Source: Artocarpus heterophyllus
Taxonomy: Eukaryota > Streptophyta > Magnoliopsida > Rosales > Moraceae
Direction: 5' to 3'
Assembly: GCA_025403435.1 (NCBI GenBank)
Contig: CM046332.1
Coordinates: forward strand, 8,859,903 to 8,923,902
Length of the DNA: 64,000 nt
How positions within the stretch are numbered: position 1 is the stretch's first letter; each line of letters opens with the position of its first letter. Under the pieces are notes generated by a model. That model was given only the letters and a program-made list of their open reading frames with translations. It did no database searches and had not been told where the DNA came from. Of the stretch, positions 1-12,283 are shown in pieces. The translations under genes were made by a program, and so were the position numbers.

Positions 1-2040
1 AATTAATCTCAACTTATAAGCATGAATAAAGTGTAAGAATTATTCCATAACGTAATTAACATATATAAACATTATTCAAATTTTTTTCTCTTGAAAATAT
101 TAATCCAAAATACCTTTTTCTAATTTTTGAAAACATTTAAGTAAATCTGCTAGTCGTAAAAAACTGACTGACCTTCAAGGATTCATAACCGTATATCTGT
201 TACTTTACATTTAATTAGAGCACAAAAATTTATAGGTATCAAAGTTTTCTTTAGCCATAAAAAATTTATTTCGTAATTAAAATAAATCACATAATCAATA
301 CTACAAAATCTGCCAGTAAGGCTTGGATAGTAAGCAGTCTTAATTAAAAATTATGAATTAAATCATTTATGTTGTGAAATAATTTATAAAAATTACTACA
401 CATAGTAGACACATAAAATCATAACATAACCAAAATTCAGCTTTAAATAAGTTTGGAATAATTTAAAGTACACATTTGAATTCAATGCTAATATTAACAC
501 TAGATGTGCTAAATATCGAATATGTTTCATTCAAACATTTTTATAAAATCAAATATACTTCATATACTTCTAAAATTTTTATATGATATGCTTAACATGT
601 ATACAAACCCTAAAAAAATAATAAATCATGTAAAGCGCATTTAAAAGTATGATTTATCATCTCATGAATTACATAGAGCACATCAGGCAAACATTTATAA
701 CTATTAAGTATTTGGCAATCAACAAATTTTATCTTAAAACATAATAAGGATATAAAGCTAAAAATTTACATGAATTTAGTTAGCATATCAACAATGATCA
801 TAATTTTTTACAAAATCAACACCTGCATTTTGCCCTATAAAACGGACTCTACAAAGTACAAATACAAATCTGCCATTAAATAAAATTTCGTGAGCAGTGT
901 TTGATTGAAAGCTCATAATCCTAAAAATATTTTTAACGAAAATTTATAAAAAAATTCTAAGCGTTCCTAATATACACAACATATCCAAAAATTATAGCAA
1001 AATAAAATCATTTGATTTTAAAACATTACCAACAACCTTACCAACTAACTGAAAACCCTAAAATTCTCATATTACACTCCAATAACAAAACATTATTTTC
1101 ATGAAATTTCATAATATCATATGAAAATAAATGCTTTCAACCATAAAATAACATTGTTATAATCAAAGTAATAAACAAAATAATTTATTTTTCATAAAAA
1201 CATACATACATACACATTCACAACATAATAGAACAATTTTCTAACAAAGTTTGTCACAAAACAATACCTTTCAACCATAAAAATTCAAAACCATGAAACC
1301 TTTAAACCATACTTTAAATTCTTATGTTTCTTCATCAAATACAAGGACTTGCACATAAAATCTCCAAAAAGAATTCCTTCTACGTTGGCTTAAAAGAAAA
1401 GAAGAGTAATGAATTCTTGGCTTTGAGGATTAGAGAGATGATGGAGGCTTTCTTGAAGAAAATTTGAGTGATGCTGAAGGCCTATGAATGTGAATTTGAG
1501 AGAGAGTGAGGGGGAGAATTTTCTTTGACTAGAAATTAAGAGAATGTGATGGCTTTGGTGGTTTAAAGATATGTTTATAGGTTTATGAGAGAGAAGGTAT
1601 TACATGAGTGTAGAAAACTCTAACCCTAATCTAATTAGGTTCCCTTTTTTTCTCTTTTTCTTTTTTTTTTTCTTTTCCTTCACGACTACTTAGTTGCCAT
1701 TTCCTTTCAAGTGTATATACACACATACACACACACACACACACAATATGTTATAACATTATACAACACAATATATAATGTTGTTGTTTTTTTAGTATCC
1801 GTATATATTATATATATAATATAATATAACATTTAGCACAACAATCACATATCACATATATGTATTTATAACCTAATAAAATATATTAATTTACATATTA
1901 TTATTTTTGACATGGACAACCAAGCACATTGATCCCACGTAGCTGTCACCTACGACTTTACTAAATAAAAAGTTAATTTACTTAACATAAATAATAATAA
2001 CTCGTGAAATATCATGTTTTAACATTTAATTAGTGCAAAT
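1..2040 (-). other. AT-rich stretch, probable decayed LTR in minus orientation
   Basis: No open frame of interest. Read on the minus strand, the layout resembles the LTRs of plant Ty3/gypsy elements: a TATA-like stretch near 1570, a pyrimidine-rich CT leader (about 1380-1620), then a long AT-rich tail with short motifs such as CTGCCAGTAAGG near 310-325. No LTR termini, primer site or target duplication could be placed, so the identity is an inference from architecture only. It ends where coding similarity to a gypsy gag-protease begins. Confidence 0.3.
1724..1745. repeat. (AC)n microsatellite
   Basis: A run of CA/AC dinucleotides interrupted once by AT, directly after a T-rich tract at 1648-1678. 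Simple sequence only. Confidence 0.85.
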
Positions 2041-2041
2041 A

Positions 2042-2499
2042 TCCATAGGAGAAAGCGGCAGGCATTACACAGACATCCACAACAATCTGAACAACAAAAA
2101 AGTCAACGACAGACCAATGTTCATGTCTTTGCTATGACTAAAGCTAAAGCCAATGCCAACCCACATGTGGTTGTAGGTCAAATTTTTGTAGCTCGTACTA
2201 ATGCTTATGTTCTTATTGATTTTGGTATAACACATTCTTTTAGATCTCCTAAATTTGTAACTCAATTAGATAGAGTTCTTGATATCATGTCTGAGTATCT
2301 TAATGTTTCATTACCATCTAGAAAGGTCCTGTTGTCCCAATCACATTTGAAAAATACACCACTCTATGTTGACAATAGAGAATTGTATGTCAATTTTATT
2401 GTATTAGAAATACAAGATTATGATGTATGTTTAGGCATGGATTTCTTGTCCAAATACAATGCCACCACTGATTATCCTAGGAAAAGAGTCATATTTTAG
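2042..2499 (+). pseudogene. gypsy-1 gag tail and retropepsin
   Basis: The frame is open from about 2042 through the ATG at 2134 to a stop at 2499. The stretch around 2113-2136 reads NVHVFAM, the typical linker between gag and protease in plant gypsy elements. The protease active-site region reads VLIDFGITHSF, whereas the family has D-S/T-G-A; the F for S/T next to the catalytic Asp and the I for A predict an inactive enzyme. The C-terminal part, YDVCLGMDFLSKYNA, matches the conserved flap-distal segment that normally reads LGMDWL. The ATG at 2134 is internal to the polyprotein and not a true start. Confidence 0.8.
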
Positions 2500-2619
2500 C
2501 CTTCAAAGAATGACCATTTCTAATTCGTAGGAAGTTTCAATGATACTCGTGTTCCTATGATCTCTGTCTTAAAAGCAAGAAGCTTACTACACCAAGGATG
2601 TATAGGTTATTTGGAAAGC

Positions 2620-3480
2620 ATCTAAGACACTTCCATGGAGCGAGCATCAGGACCTAAAAATGTCCCAGTCGTGCAAGATTTCATCGAAGTCTTTCCAAAA
2701 GATATTTTAGGACTTCCTCTAGACAGGGAAATCGAATTCGAAATCGAGCTTGTACCTAGAGCTGCATCAATCTCTAAAGCTTGATACAAGATAACGCTAG
2801 CTAAACTTAAGTAATGGAAGACATAACTACAAGAACTATTAGACAAGAAGTTCATACGATTGAGCTACTTACCTTTAGGGAGCCCTAGTCCTATTTGTCA
2901 AGAAGAAAAATGGTACTATACGAATGTGTATCAACTACTATGAGCTTAACAAAGTGACAATAAAGAATTGATACCCCTTTCTACATATCAATGATTTATT
3001 AGATCCACTTCGAGGAGCTACAACGTTCTCAAAGATTGATCTTCGATCGGGCTATCATCAATTGAAGAGGCAAGAATACGATGTACCCAAGACCGCTTTT
3101 AGAACTCGTTATGGCCATTAAGAGTTTATGGTCATGCCATTTGGTTTAACCAATGCTCTGATAGCCTTCATGGATTTGATGAATAGACAGGGAGTACTTG
3201 GACAAGTTCATGATAGTGTCCATTGACAACATTCTCATCTATTCTAAAACCAAAGAATAACATAAGTACATCTACGCCAAGCCTTGCAAACTTTGAAAAA
3301 GAATCAACTCTATGCTAAATCAGTGAATGTGAATTTTGGCTAGACAAAGTTTCTTTCCTTAGCCATGTAGTGTCAAGTAAAAGTATTTCAATTGACCCTA
3401 CGAAGGTTGAAGCAGTTAGTAATTGGTCCCAACCAACTAATGCTTTAGAAGTTCAAAGTTTTCTGGGTTTGGCTAGCTAT
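2620..3480 (+). pseudogene. gypsy-1 reverse transcriptase remnant
   Basis: Broken frames carry the RT landmarks in order: a VVQDFIEVFPKDI-like entry segment (about 2662-2706), a [14 protein letters not shown] palm motif (about 3030-3072) and the catalytic box near 3218-3255. The box reads SIDNILIYSK instead of the usual F-V/I-D-D-I-L-V-Y-S, so the second catalytic Asp is Asn. [17 protein letters not shown] stretch lies between them. Several in-frame stops and frameshifts interrupt the domain. The lesions and the lost Asp rule out activity. Confidence 0.75.
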
Positions 3481-3639
3481 TACTGATGATATATTGAAGG
3501 TTTCTTGAAGATTGTCCTGCCACTAACGAAGTTTATAAGGAAGAATCATCGATTTGAATGAACAAAATTTTGTGAGATGAGCTTTTAAGAACTCAAGAAG
3601 AGGTTAACGATTGAACCAAACCTTAATATTCTAGACGGT

Positions 3640-4182
3640 GAGAGTAGTTATGTCATCTATACTGATGCTTCAAAGGTAGGCCTTGGAGTAGTATTAATGT
3701 AGATTGGGAAAGTGACTGCCTATGCTTCTAGATAATTGAAGGATTATGAGAAGAATTATCCTACCCACGATTTGGAGCTTGCTATGGTAGTTTTCGCATT
3801 AAAAACATGGAGACACTACTTATATGGTGTATGATGCAAAATCTATGCTGATCACAAGAGTCTTAAGTATATTTTCACTCAAAAAGAATTGAACGTAAGA
3901 CAAAGAAGGTGGTTGGAACTGGTGAAGGACTATGATTGTGAAATCTTATACCATTCCAGAAAGGCAAATGTTGTAGTAGATGCCTTGAGTAGGAAATCCT
4001 CAACAAGTTTGTCAATATTAAAAGTCCTTTTAAGCCCCCTACAAAGAGATATTTGTTCAGTGGGAATAAAGTTAATTACTAGGAAATTGAATGCTCTCAG
4101 TATTCAATCTACCTTGCTTGAGGACATCAAAGCCAAGCAACATAAAGACCCTTATGTTGAAAGATTGAAAAAGGAAATCTAG
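3640..4182 (+). pseudogene. gypsy-1 RNase H and connection segment
   Basis: YVIYTDASKVGLGVVL at about 3652-3700 is the RNase H start with its first catalytic Asp. It is followed by [22 protein letters not shown] with the catalytic Glu, then [11 protein letters not shown] and the [13 protein letters not shown] segment (from 3889) ending in VDALSRK. This is the standard end of gypsy RNase H, after which the tether to integrase follows. Two stop codons replace glutamines in the first half (after VLM and after YASR). The 97-codon open frame at 3889-4182 is only the surviving tail of this domain. Confidence 0.8.
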
Positions 4183-4269
4183 GAAGGGAAACATCCAGAA
4201 TTTAAAGTCAACATTGACAGTGTCTTATGGTGCAAAAATATTTGTATATCCCATCTAGTCCAAACCTAT

Positions 4270-5160
4270 ACGAAATAATACTATCTGAAGCCCATTCAAC
4301 ACCATACTCGATCCACCCAGGGAGTATAAAGATGTACAAAGACTTGAAGCTTCATTACTGGTGACCAAATATGAAAAGAGAGATAGTTGAATTTGTATCC
4401 CAATGCTTGATGTGTCAATAAGTCAAGCTAGAACATCAAGGACTAGCGAGATTACTTAAACCACTGCCTATACCAGAATGGAAATGGGAGAATACTAGTA
4501 TAGACTTTATTTTTGGATACGTCAAACACAAAATAAAGATGGAAAAATTTGTATAATAGTGGATAAAGTAACAAAATCTGCACAGTTCTTACCTATCAAA
4601 GAAAAGCCATCTTATGATAAGTTAGCCTAACTCTATATCAAGTGGATTGTTAGACTGGATGAAATATCGGTATCCATTGTCTGTGTCGTGATCTTCATTT
4701 TACATCTCACTTTTGGAAGAGTTTGCATGAAGCCATGGGAACTAACTTGAAAATTTCCATAGCTTATCATCCTTAAACAGACTGACAATTGGAAAAAACA
4801 ATTTAGTTTTGAGAGGATATGCTATGAGCTTATGTCCTCAACTATGAAGCGAAGCGGGAAAAGTACCTCCTATTGACAAAATTTTGCTACAACAATAGCT
4901 TTCAGTTGATGATTTGTATGACACTATATGAAGCATTATATGGAAGAAAATGTTGATTCCCTGTTTATTGGATGAAGTTAGTGAGAGATAACTTCTTGGT
5001 CCTTAAATTGTTAAGGAGATTGCAAACATTGTTGTTAACATTTGTGAATGTATGGGAGTTGCAGAAAGCCGTAAAAGAGTTATGTAGGTGAAAACCAAAG
5101 AGATTTTGAACTTCAAGTTGGAAAAATGGTATATCTACATGTTTGTCCAATGAAAGGCTT
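4270..5160 (+). pseudogene. gypsy-1 integrase remnant
   Basis: The H2C2 zinc-binding module is readable at about 4290-4422: AHSTPYSIHPG followed by CLMCQ gives the two His and two Cys. The core begins with PEWKWENTSIDFIFG (about 4474-4515), where the family has MDF; the first catalytic Asp is kept. VDKVTKSAQFLPIK follows after a stop near 4557. The segment that should carry the second Asp and the Glu (4660-4800) is scrambled by frameshifts. Multiple stops exclude function. Confidence 0.75.
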
Positions 5161-5169
5161 GATGAGATT

Positions 5170-5530
5170 TGGGAAGAACGGCAAGTTTAGCCCAAGATAT
5201 ATTAGACCTTTTGAAATTATCCACCATGTTATTGCCTGGCCTTACGGCCTTTTATGACAAGTATTTATGATGTATTTCACGTGTGTTTACTTCAAAAATA
5301 TGTGCCAAATCCCCTTTTTGTGTTGCAATATGATGCCATTAATCTGAGTCCTAATTTTGCATATGAGGAGAAACCTATTTAGATACCAGATAAAGAAGAG
5401 AAAGAACTATGAATCTAGAAAATTTCCTTAGTGAAAGTTCTGTGGTGAAATCATTCTTCTGTGGAAGCTAATTGGGAATGAGAACATGAAACCTGAGTAA
5501 AGTATCCCAAATTGTTCTAGTAACTTGTGA
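5170..5530 (+). pseudogene. gypsy-1 integrase C-terminus
   Basis: SPRYIRPFEIIHHV near 5190-5230 is the beta-rich segment after the integrase core, which in plant chromoviruses reads APRYIGPFEIL. At 5436-5520 a frame resembling VLWWNHSSVEANWE and then YPKLF matches the terminal chromodomain-like motif of plant Ty3 elements (VLWRNHSVEEATWE with YPHLF). Frameshifts and stops separate the pieces. This marks the true end of the polyprotein. Confidence 0.65.
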
Positions 5531-5948
5531 GAATGCAATTCCTATAAGTTATTGGGATTGTGAGGCCTTGGACTTTTAAAACCCTAATTTATTATCGTAA
5601 GAAAATAAATAAATGAATAATTATTGAATTATAATCGTGAGCTCTCTATTATTTTCATTTTATTGTGATTATTATCATTATTAGTACCATTGTAATCATT
5701 ATTGACTAATAAATGTTATAAAGCGTTTTTTATTGTAGCGTGAGGTTCAAGCCTCGATTGAGAGCATGGTGTGCATGTATATGCTGATTAATATATTTGG
5801 TTATTGGAAATATAATGATATGCAATAAACACATTGCTTAAGTGATTGGTTTGTAGTGTGTGTATTTTTTCATCATTATGAGGGGTTTAATTAAAAGAAT
5901 TAATCATGTGTTCAAAAGGAAGCAAAAATAGGTAATAATGCTCACATT

Positions 5949-5978
5949 GTAACATATATATACACACACACACATATA
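5949..5978. repeat. AT/AC microsatellite
   Basis: Compound simple repeat of TA and CA units within an AT-rich stretch. Confidence 0.8.
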
Positions 5979-7680
5979 TGTGAATGTTGGAAATTGGAGC
6001 ATTGCCATCTCCATTTATAGTGTATATATTTATATTATACTATACTATTGTTGAAAATGGATTGTTTTACATATTATATGTATATATATGTATGTTGTGT
6101 ATGTATATATTTCTTTATCATACATTTTATGTCAATTCTTTCTATATATACAATATACTTTCATTTATATACATAGACATATAGTCTATAGTTATATATT
6201 TAATTTTAGCATACGGCATTAGGCATTATTAATTTATATGCCCCATACTACACGGTTCATTACAGAAAAAACGAGAATCAAATGGATGTCAATGAATCCA
6301 ACTTTCTCATGTCCTACAATTTTGCAAAGTCCACCTATTTGATCTAAACATTCCTTTTAAACCAATTCCTTCATTATTTTATGTCCAAATCTATACAAAT
6401 CTCACCTTAACTAACTCCCACGTTAATTTTCAGGCAAAAGTCGTTCCCCACTGTAACTCAATACATAAACTATCTCTTATGTGCTTTTCTTTTCTTCTTC
6501 TTCTTTCTTCTTTTTCTTCTCCCTTCTTTGTCTTCTTCTCTCAAGTCTTCTTTGATTGGTGGTGTAGTGTACAAAGGTGAGTTGTTTTCCCCAAGAGTCA
6601 ACAAAAGGAAAAAGCACCGAATTTGGTGTAGTCACTATGGAAAAATTTAGTGCAGCCTTTGTAGAAAATTTGGATTAAAACAAAAAAAAAAAAATCACTA
6701 CCAATACTAAACAACACTCTCTTCAATGTATATCCTTTGCTCTCTTTTTCTTTGTCATATCCATTGTTCCTTTATTTTCTTTCTTTTCCAACGAAACACA
6801 CACATAGCAACACTACCTCATAAACAAAGAAACTCTTAACTCATAGTCTTATAGCCGCAAGACTCAAAACTCTCCATCTCTCTCAAGCCTTCCTTTCTTT
6901 TTCTCTTTTTATAATTTTCTCACATGAGCAACACACACACACGCACACATAACTATACCATAGCCAACAATATCTAGCCTTTTAAATCATTTCTTTCCCT
7001 CCTAAAAGCTGTTCTAAACACTTTTGAAGCCATAAGACACTTTCGAAGCCACAAGCAAGCCCTTTTCTAAAACCGAAAGCTTAAACAGACAAGTTTTTGG
7101 GGTGATCACCGAAATTGTAAACGAAGTCATAGTGGAGTTTTGACCATGTCGCGAGGTTAGTTTCTTTATCTATTTTCATACAAAAATCTCTCTGTTAAAT
7201 TGTGATTTGATTTCATATGATCTAAAGATTAGTTTAATTCAAGCAATAATATTTTATAGAATTATTACACTGACTCGTTTTTAGGCCAAAACCTGCACTA
7301 TAGGATTTTTCCAGGAAAAAGAGGAATGTGATTTTGGAAAAAATTTTATGGGTCTTGTTTATTTTTGTGTTGTCATCCCTCATAAAAATTTCAAATTCAA
7401 ATTCACTATTTTCGAGTTTCTAGAGAATTTATCCAAAATATCGTTTTTGTGAATTTGTTATTGTTTACTTTATCTTTCCAACTTTGTCAATTTATTTGAG
7501 AATATTACAAGATGTGTTTAACTCTAAAAATTGGCATCGATGTTTGTTTATACGTGTAGTTATTGTACACAAAATTTGATTTTCATGCGAATATAAGATT
7601 CTATGTTATACATCGGCGAATGTTTGATGTTTGGCTGTTTTTGTTGATTTCTAGCTACATTTTTTATGATTGTAAAATTA

Positions 7681-8205
7681 GAAAGAAATACTTATAGATA
7701 TATAAATGTGATGAAAGTAAATCTAATGGTATGTTGGATATATAGTATACTGTGTTAAAATTTTAGATCCATTGGAATTTTTTGTGATTTTATAAATTTC
7801 GTTTATTGCTTACAACCCATACTAAAAGCTGATTAGTACTGATTTTTCCAACAACGTTTTACCATTAGTCAAACATAAAAAATATATTTATAATTTTTTA
7901 AATTTCATTGAATTAAATCTATTAATATTTATGGATGTCGAGTATACTATGTTAAAATTTCAAAGCATTTGGAATTTTGTGTTGTTTTGTAAAAATCGTG
8001 GAGTTTGCATTACCTAGTTGTCTTAGGGGATTTCTAGAAAGAGTTTTGTGGTTTTAAAAAAATGTAAAAATAGTACTTAAAGAAATCTAAACGTGGTGAA
8101 ATTTATTCTGGCTGTTATATAAATGTTAGGTACATTGTAAAAATTTTGAAGAAATTGGAATCTTAGATGATTTTATAAAATTCGTGGATTACTGATTGCC
8201 TATTG
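7681..8205 (+). repeat. three diverged direct repeats, period about 193 bp
   Basis: Blocks starting near 7736, 7929 and 8121 share the order AGTATACT(A/G)TGTTAAAATTT, then an ATTGGAAT core, then TTTTATAAA(A)TTCGTGGA-like text about 60 bp further on. They are spaced roughly 190-195 bp and clearly diverged. They lie in the candidate gypsy-1 LTR. Confidence 0.55.
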
Positions 8206-8523
8206 TATATATGTGTATCTGTCTAAAATTGGAACTTGTTTGCAAAAGTATTGTTTAGTGATTATTGTGATAAACCTTGATACATGATGTGATTTAACCA
8301 TTGTAATGATGATTTGTGAGATTAGAAGATAAGTTATTAATATTAGGAATTATAGCACATTATCGCTCCACGAAGAGGCTGACCTTTCCACGCTTACTAT
8401 TTCGGGATAATTTGCAAGTAAATTACTCACCTGTAACACATAATGGTATCTTATATGTTTTGATATTTGATGCATGATTCATTCTCTGCACATTTCTAAT
8501 GAATTTAGAATATTCAAGAAATG

Positions 8524-8546
8524 ATATATATATATATATATATATG
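8524..8546. repeat. (TA)n microsatellite
   Basis: Uninterrupted run of about eleven TA units. Confidence 0.9.
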
Positions 8547-9360
8547 TGATTATTTTGAAAACGCAAGATATTATTATTGTGACAGTTAAATATTGAATTC
8601 ATGATGTTTTCAAATGGCTTAGTGTTGTAGTTAATATGACGCCAAGCACAAGGTATTAGTGCCCCTATATTATTATTCGAAAGTTAAGTTCCCGCAAAGT
8701 GATTAGTGCCCTTAGATTATTTTTTCAAAAAATTAATTCCTACAGGCTGATTAGTGTTGTTATGTGATGATCGTGAGGATTTGTACCAATAGGATGATTA
8801 GTGCCCTTGTATTATAATTGTGCCCATATAAAAAAAAGAGATGATGATAAAGCCCACACCAAAGCCTAGGCATGAATATTACTTGTATTATTAAAATATA
8901 CATTCATGCATTCATGGACTTTTGATCAATCATTTTGTGAGCTAAAAGCTTTACTTACTAAGTTTATCACTCTCGTTATTAAGTTATATGTTACAAGAAC
9001 GTCAAAGGAAGCTTCGAGCTCATACGCTGAATGAGGATGCGATTGTAGCTGTTTTAGGACCGCGTGTGTACATGGCTCGACTTGTGTGTATTTTGAGTGA
9101 TTTCAAATTTAATAATTTCCAAACTTTAGACTTTGGAAAAGTACATTTTGTTTTAGCTGTTGTTGTAACTTAAATTATCCATTTAATATTTCTAAAATAT
9201 TTTTTGCCTATTTAATAATGTTTGAATTATTTTCCTTAAATCATTTCTTATTTGAAGATTTAAATCATTCTCCATTTTAAGGGTATAGTTTTCTTAAATA
9301 CCTTTTTCAAAAAAATTCTTGCAAATTTTAATAATTATATTTTAATACTTTAATATATTT

Positions 9361-9765
9361 GGAAGTCTCGATAGAGGTTATTACTTTCACCCCTGGTGAC
9401 AAACCATGGATAAAGTAGTTGAAACGATGGTTGAATACTCAAGATTAATTTTATTATTAACCTCTCCTAGGAGCTCTATTAATAAAGTTAATAGCCAAAG
9501 TGAGCGATTATTAGTATATGCTCAGCCAAGATGAGTCTAAGGTGGTATATATTAATTGAATAGGATCCATGTTTCTAATTGAATTTGGCAAGTCTTCCAT
9601 AGGCGGTTTGTTAAATTTTGAGTTAGATATTATCATTGTAAGGTTGTGATTTTTTTAAGGTTTTGACAAATAAACACATGTTTGCCTATTTGCTTGTGTC
9701 ATTCTACTAAATTGATATTGCATTTTTGCTTATCTTTGGTATATGAATCTTTATTATTGGTCAGA
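9361..9765 (+). mobile_element. copia-0: 3' part of the untranslated leader
   Basis: Similar to the last 400 bp before gag in copia-1 (15965-16393) and copia-2 (45545-45967), including GAAACGATGGTT, CTCCTAGGAGCTCTATTAATAAA and the GGTTTTGACA(A/C)ATAAACACA segment just before gag. Its own LTR and the upstream leader are missing, so the copy is 5'-truncated near 9361. Confidence 0.8.
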
Positions 9766-10735
9766 AAGTCTAAAAACACATTATCTTCGATACTTGACAA
9801 AAACATTTTAACCAACGAGAAGTATAATGATTAGAAACTGAACCAAAATATTTTCTAATCTTTTGAGAAGTCAAATTCGTGCTAACCACACCCTGTCCTC
9901 CAACAAATCCACCAACAAACAAATCCAAGCATACAATCGTTGGAAAGATGTTAATGATTAAGCCTGCTGTTTTATTATGGTTAGTATGAATAACGTGCTA
10001 TAGGCTCAACATGAAGATCATGAAACTTCTTGGCAGATCATGGATAATCTTGAGGACATGTTTAAAGGCTACTAACGAAGTAGCAAGGGGCTCTTTGGAA
10101 GCTTCACAACTATAAATAGAAATCAGGGACATCTATTAATGATCACATGATGTTGGTCATGGGTCATCACACTAAGGCTTAGACCTATGGAGCCGACATT
10201 GATACTGAGTCACAAATAACTATAGTTTTTGAGACTCTTTCTAAGAAGTTCGTCCCGTTTAGAGCTTTAGACAATCTGACCAATAGACAGGATGTGACCA
10301 TAATTTAGTTGATGAAACAGTTGCAGGAGTTCAAAAACCTAATCAGGGAAGCACATGTTTGTGGAGAGGAAAATATGGTGGTTGCATCTGGTTCTAACTC
10401 CAACTTTAGGAATGAAAAGAAGCAAAAAGCCAAGAATGTGAAGTCTTATATTCTACCAATGAAGGGCAAGAATAAGAAGAAGAAGAGGAAAAACACAAAA
10501 AAGCTCAATTACTTCTTTTGTGGAAAGGTTGGGAACATGAAGAGGAATCGCAAGGACCTCCTAGAGGTAAGTGTGAACTTTTTGTTATTGAGACTTAATT
10601 AGTTGAAGAATCTAGTGACACCTGGGTCATAGATTCTAGAGTGGCTAATCATGTTTGTTTTTCTTTGTAGGGGTTTAAGGGAACGAGAAGTATACTACAT
10701 GTGCATTTCACGTTATGTATGAGCAATGGATTTTT
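9766..10735 (+). pseudogene. copia-0 gag and start of protease, truncated by an LTR
   Basis: Begins at AAG-TCT-AAA-AAC, where other copies have ATG-TCT, so the start codon is lost. Gag similarity runs through SSILDKN and the segment GADIDTESQITIVFETLSKKF (frame near 10180-10260). The 97-codon frame 10309-10602 covers the gag C-terminus with its lysine-rich tract. The zinc knuckle (C-X2-C-X4-H-X4-C in intact copies) has lost its first Cys (to Tyr), its His and its last Cys. A protease start resembling WVIDS follows at about 10625, then the sequence passes directly into the LTR at 10736, so integrase, RT and RNase H are deleted. Confidence 0.8.
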
Positions 10736-12089
10736 TGTTAGATATGTATACCATAAGGAGTAAAAATATAATATATTTTTGGAGATGTTTTTATCAATAA
10801 AGAATTCATTTATTATTCATATACCAAATTGTTGTCCTCTTTACGTTCATATTTGTTGAATGTATATTAAGTAAATAATAGTCTAAGACTGTCGGTCTAA
10901 GCCTTTAGAATCAGGCATATGATGAACAGATTATATAGAAGACATGATTCTAAAGGTGACAGTCTAAATTAAAAGATCTACAATCGAGGGAATAAAGTTG
11001 GGCACTTCATTCATGCAAAGATTGTTATGTTGTCTATATCGCTAACGGGAGATGGTTTGTCTTGGCCATCGGAGGTGGACTCCATGAATAGAAACATTGG
11101 TGCATTGTCATAGGTGATGATGTATTGGATAGGGACATAAAGTGTAATTGATTTAGATTAATAATTCTATATTGACAAATCAATTCACTTTAGACAATCA
11201 TATGTGTTGTATCTTAATCCTAAGATGACTAGTGGATGTGTTGTCTTAACTTTATATCTTTTCATGTACCAAAGTGTGACATCCACATTTTATGTTGGTA
11301 TGCATGCCGGTATGTTGGAGACATGACTCTTGATAGCGTAGACCTGTTATTCATAGATATGGAATCTATAGCTCTACTTTAGGAGTCAATGATATATTCT
11401 TATTTGCGTTATCCTGTAATCGAAAGACTAGAGTGCTCAACCATTTGGATACATAAGTGTAACTGAATAATATACTGTCTATGGATGGTAAGTTTTCTGA
11501 TGGTGAGATAATGGAACGTAAGAGAAAAATAATCGGGAATGTAAGATAGAATTTATCCTCAAGCCAATTATGGATATCCTATAGGGATACGATACATTAT
11601 GATGTGTCATAGATACTTAGCTATTTAGGCTTCATAATTTTATATAGTTTGAGTGTGCAACTTTGAGCTTTTTGTGGAGTAGCGTTAAAGTTGATAATTA
11701 TGAAACATATATCTAGGATATTGGGTTTTATAATTATCAAGAGCTTGAACTATATAGGTCCATTAGATCCCTTTTGCTAGCTCATAATAAATCCTATAAT
11801 GATACGGCGTACTTTTCTAATAAATTGGTGACTTATGTAAATTATTAGATTGGTTGAAATTCAATAGGATCAAATAATTCATGCTGTTTATTGGTTGAAT
11901 TAATTTTGTGTAAATTAATTTAAGATAAACTTGTTGAATTATCCAAAATATTTATTTTTCTAGAGATTATCTAGATATGGTTGTTTTAATCAAATAACTT
12001 CTCTATTGGGTTATTTGAATTAAAACTGAGGCATTATCTGAAGAATCTCGGGTGAAAAATAAACGATTAGCAGGGATTATTAATCGTAA

Positions 12090-12180
12090 GTTTGGCAGGC
12101 CAATCAGTTAGTTTAGCCTGTCGATAGGGTAAGTTCGGTAGGCCGATCCGTTAATTCGGTCGGTCAATCTAATGATTTTT
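12090..12180 (+). repeat. GGCAGGCC-type palindrome cluster in the LTR
   Basis: Four decayed copies of the TCGGC-AG-GCCGA motif or its complement (TTTGGCAGGCCAATC, TTAGCCTGTCGAT, TTCGGTAGGCCGATC, TTCGGTCGGTC), about 20 bp apart, roughly 100 bp upstream of the TATA box. Confidence 0.7.
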
Positions 12181-12275
12181 TGATCAGGCATTTCAGACGC
12201 GATTTTATCATATATTGATCAAGATTTGAATTTTTGAGGCCTTATCTGATAATAACCAACCATGGGGACGACCTC

Positions 12276-12283
12276 TATAAATA
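12276..12283 (+). promoter_or_regulatory. LTR TATA box
   Basis: TATAAATA in the context CCTCTATAAATAGGGAGTGAG, kept at the same place in the other copia LTRs (14296, 31848, 39129 and 51546 on plus, 42181-42189 on minus). By position it should be the core promoter of the retrotransposon, with U3 upstream. Confidence 0.75.

Larger units (their letters stand above)
2042..5558 (+). mobile_element. gypsy-1: 5'-truncated Ty3/gypsy retrotransposon internal region
   Basis: Consecutive fragments on the plus strand match, in order, the end of gag, an aspartic protease, reverse transcriptase, RNase H, integrase and the short C-terminal segment after integrase. This PR-RT-RH-IN order is diagnostic of Ty3/gypsy (copia has IN before RT). 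The gag body, 5' LTR and primer site are missing; similarity begins abruptly near 2042. Dozens of stops and frameshifts show that it is a dead relic. Its 3' boundary is probably at 5559, where a TGTGAGGCC sequence could start the 3' LTR. Confidence 0.85.
5559..9360 (+). repeat. candidate 3' LTR of gypsy-1 and following AT-rich DNA
   Basis: Starts with TGTGAGGCCTTGG directly after the last pol similarity, where a gypsy 3' LTR is expected. Inside are a strongly pyrimidine-rich block (6484-6545, again 6710-6910), which is common at the transcribed start of gypsy LTRs, three diverged repeats near 7681-8200, and a block of recurring GATTAGTGCCC-like strings (8655-8810). No second LTR copy exists in the window for comparison and no right-hand end could be fixed, so the LTR call and its end are inference. 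Short frames at 5984 and 8988 have no recognisable domain. Confidence 0.35.

Noticed and set aside
8988..9173. 61-codon frame starting MLQERQRKLRAH, possible small gene
   Set aside because: It lies in a candidate LTR, has no recognisable domain and shows no supporting promoter or splice context; its length is within chance expectation.
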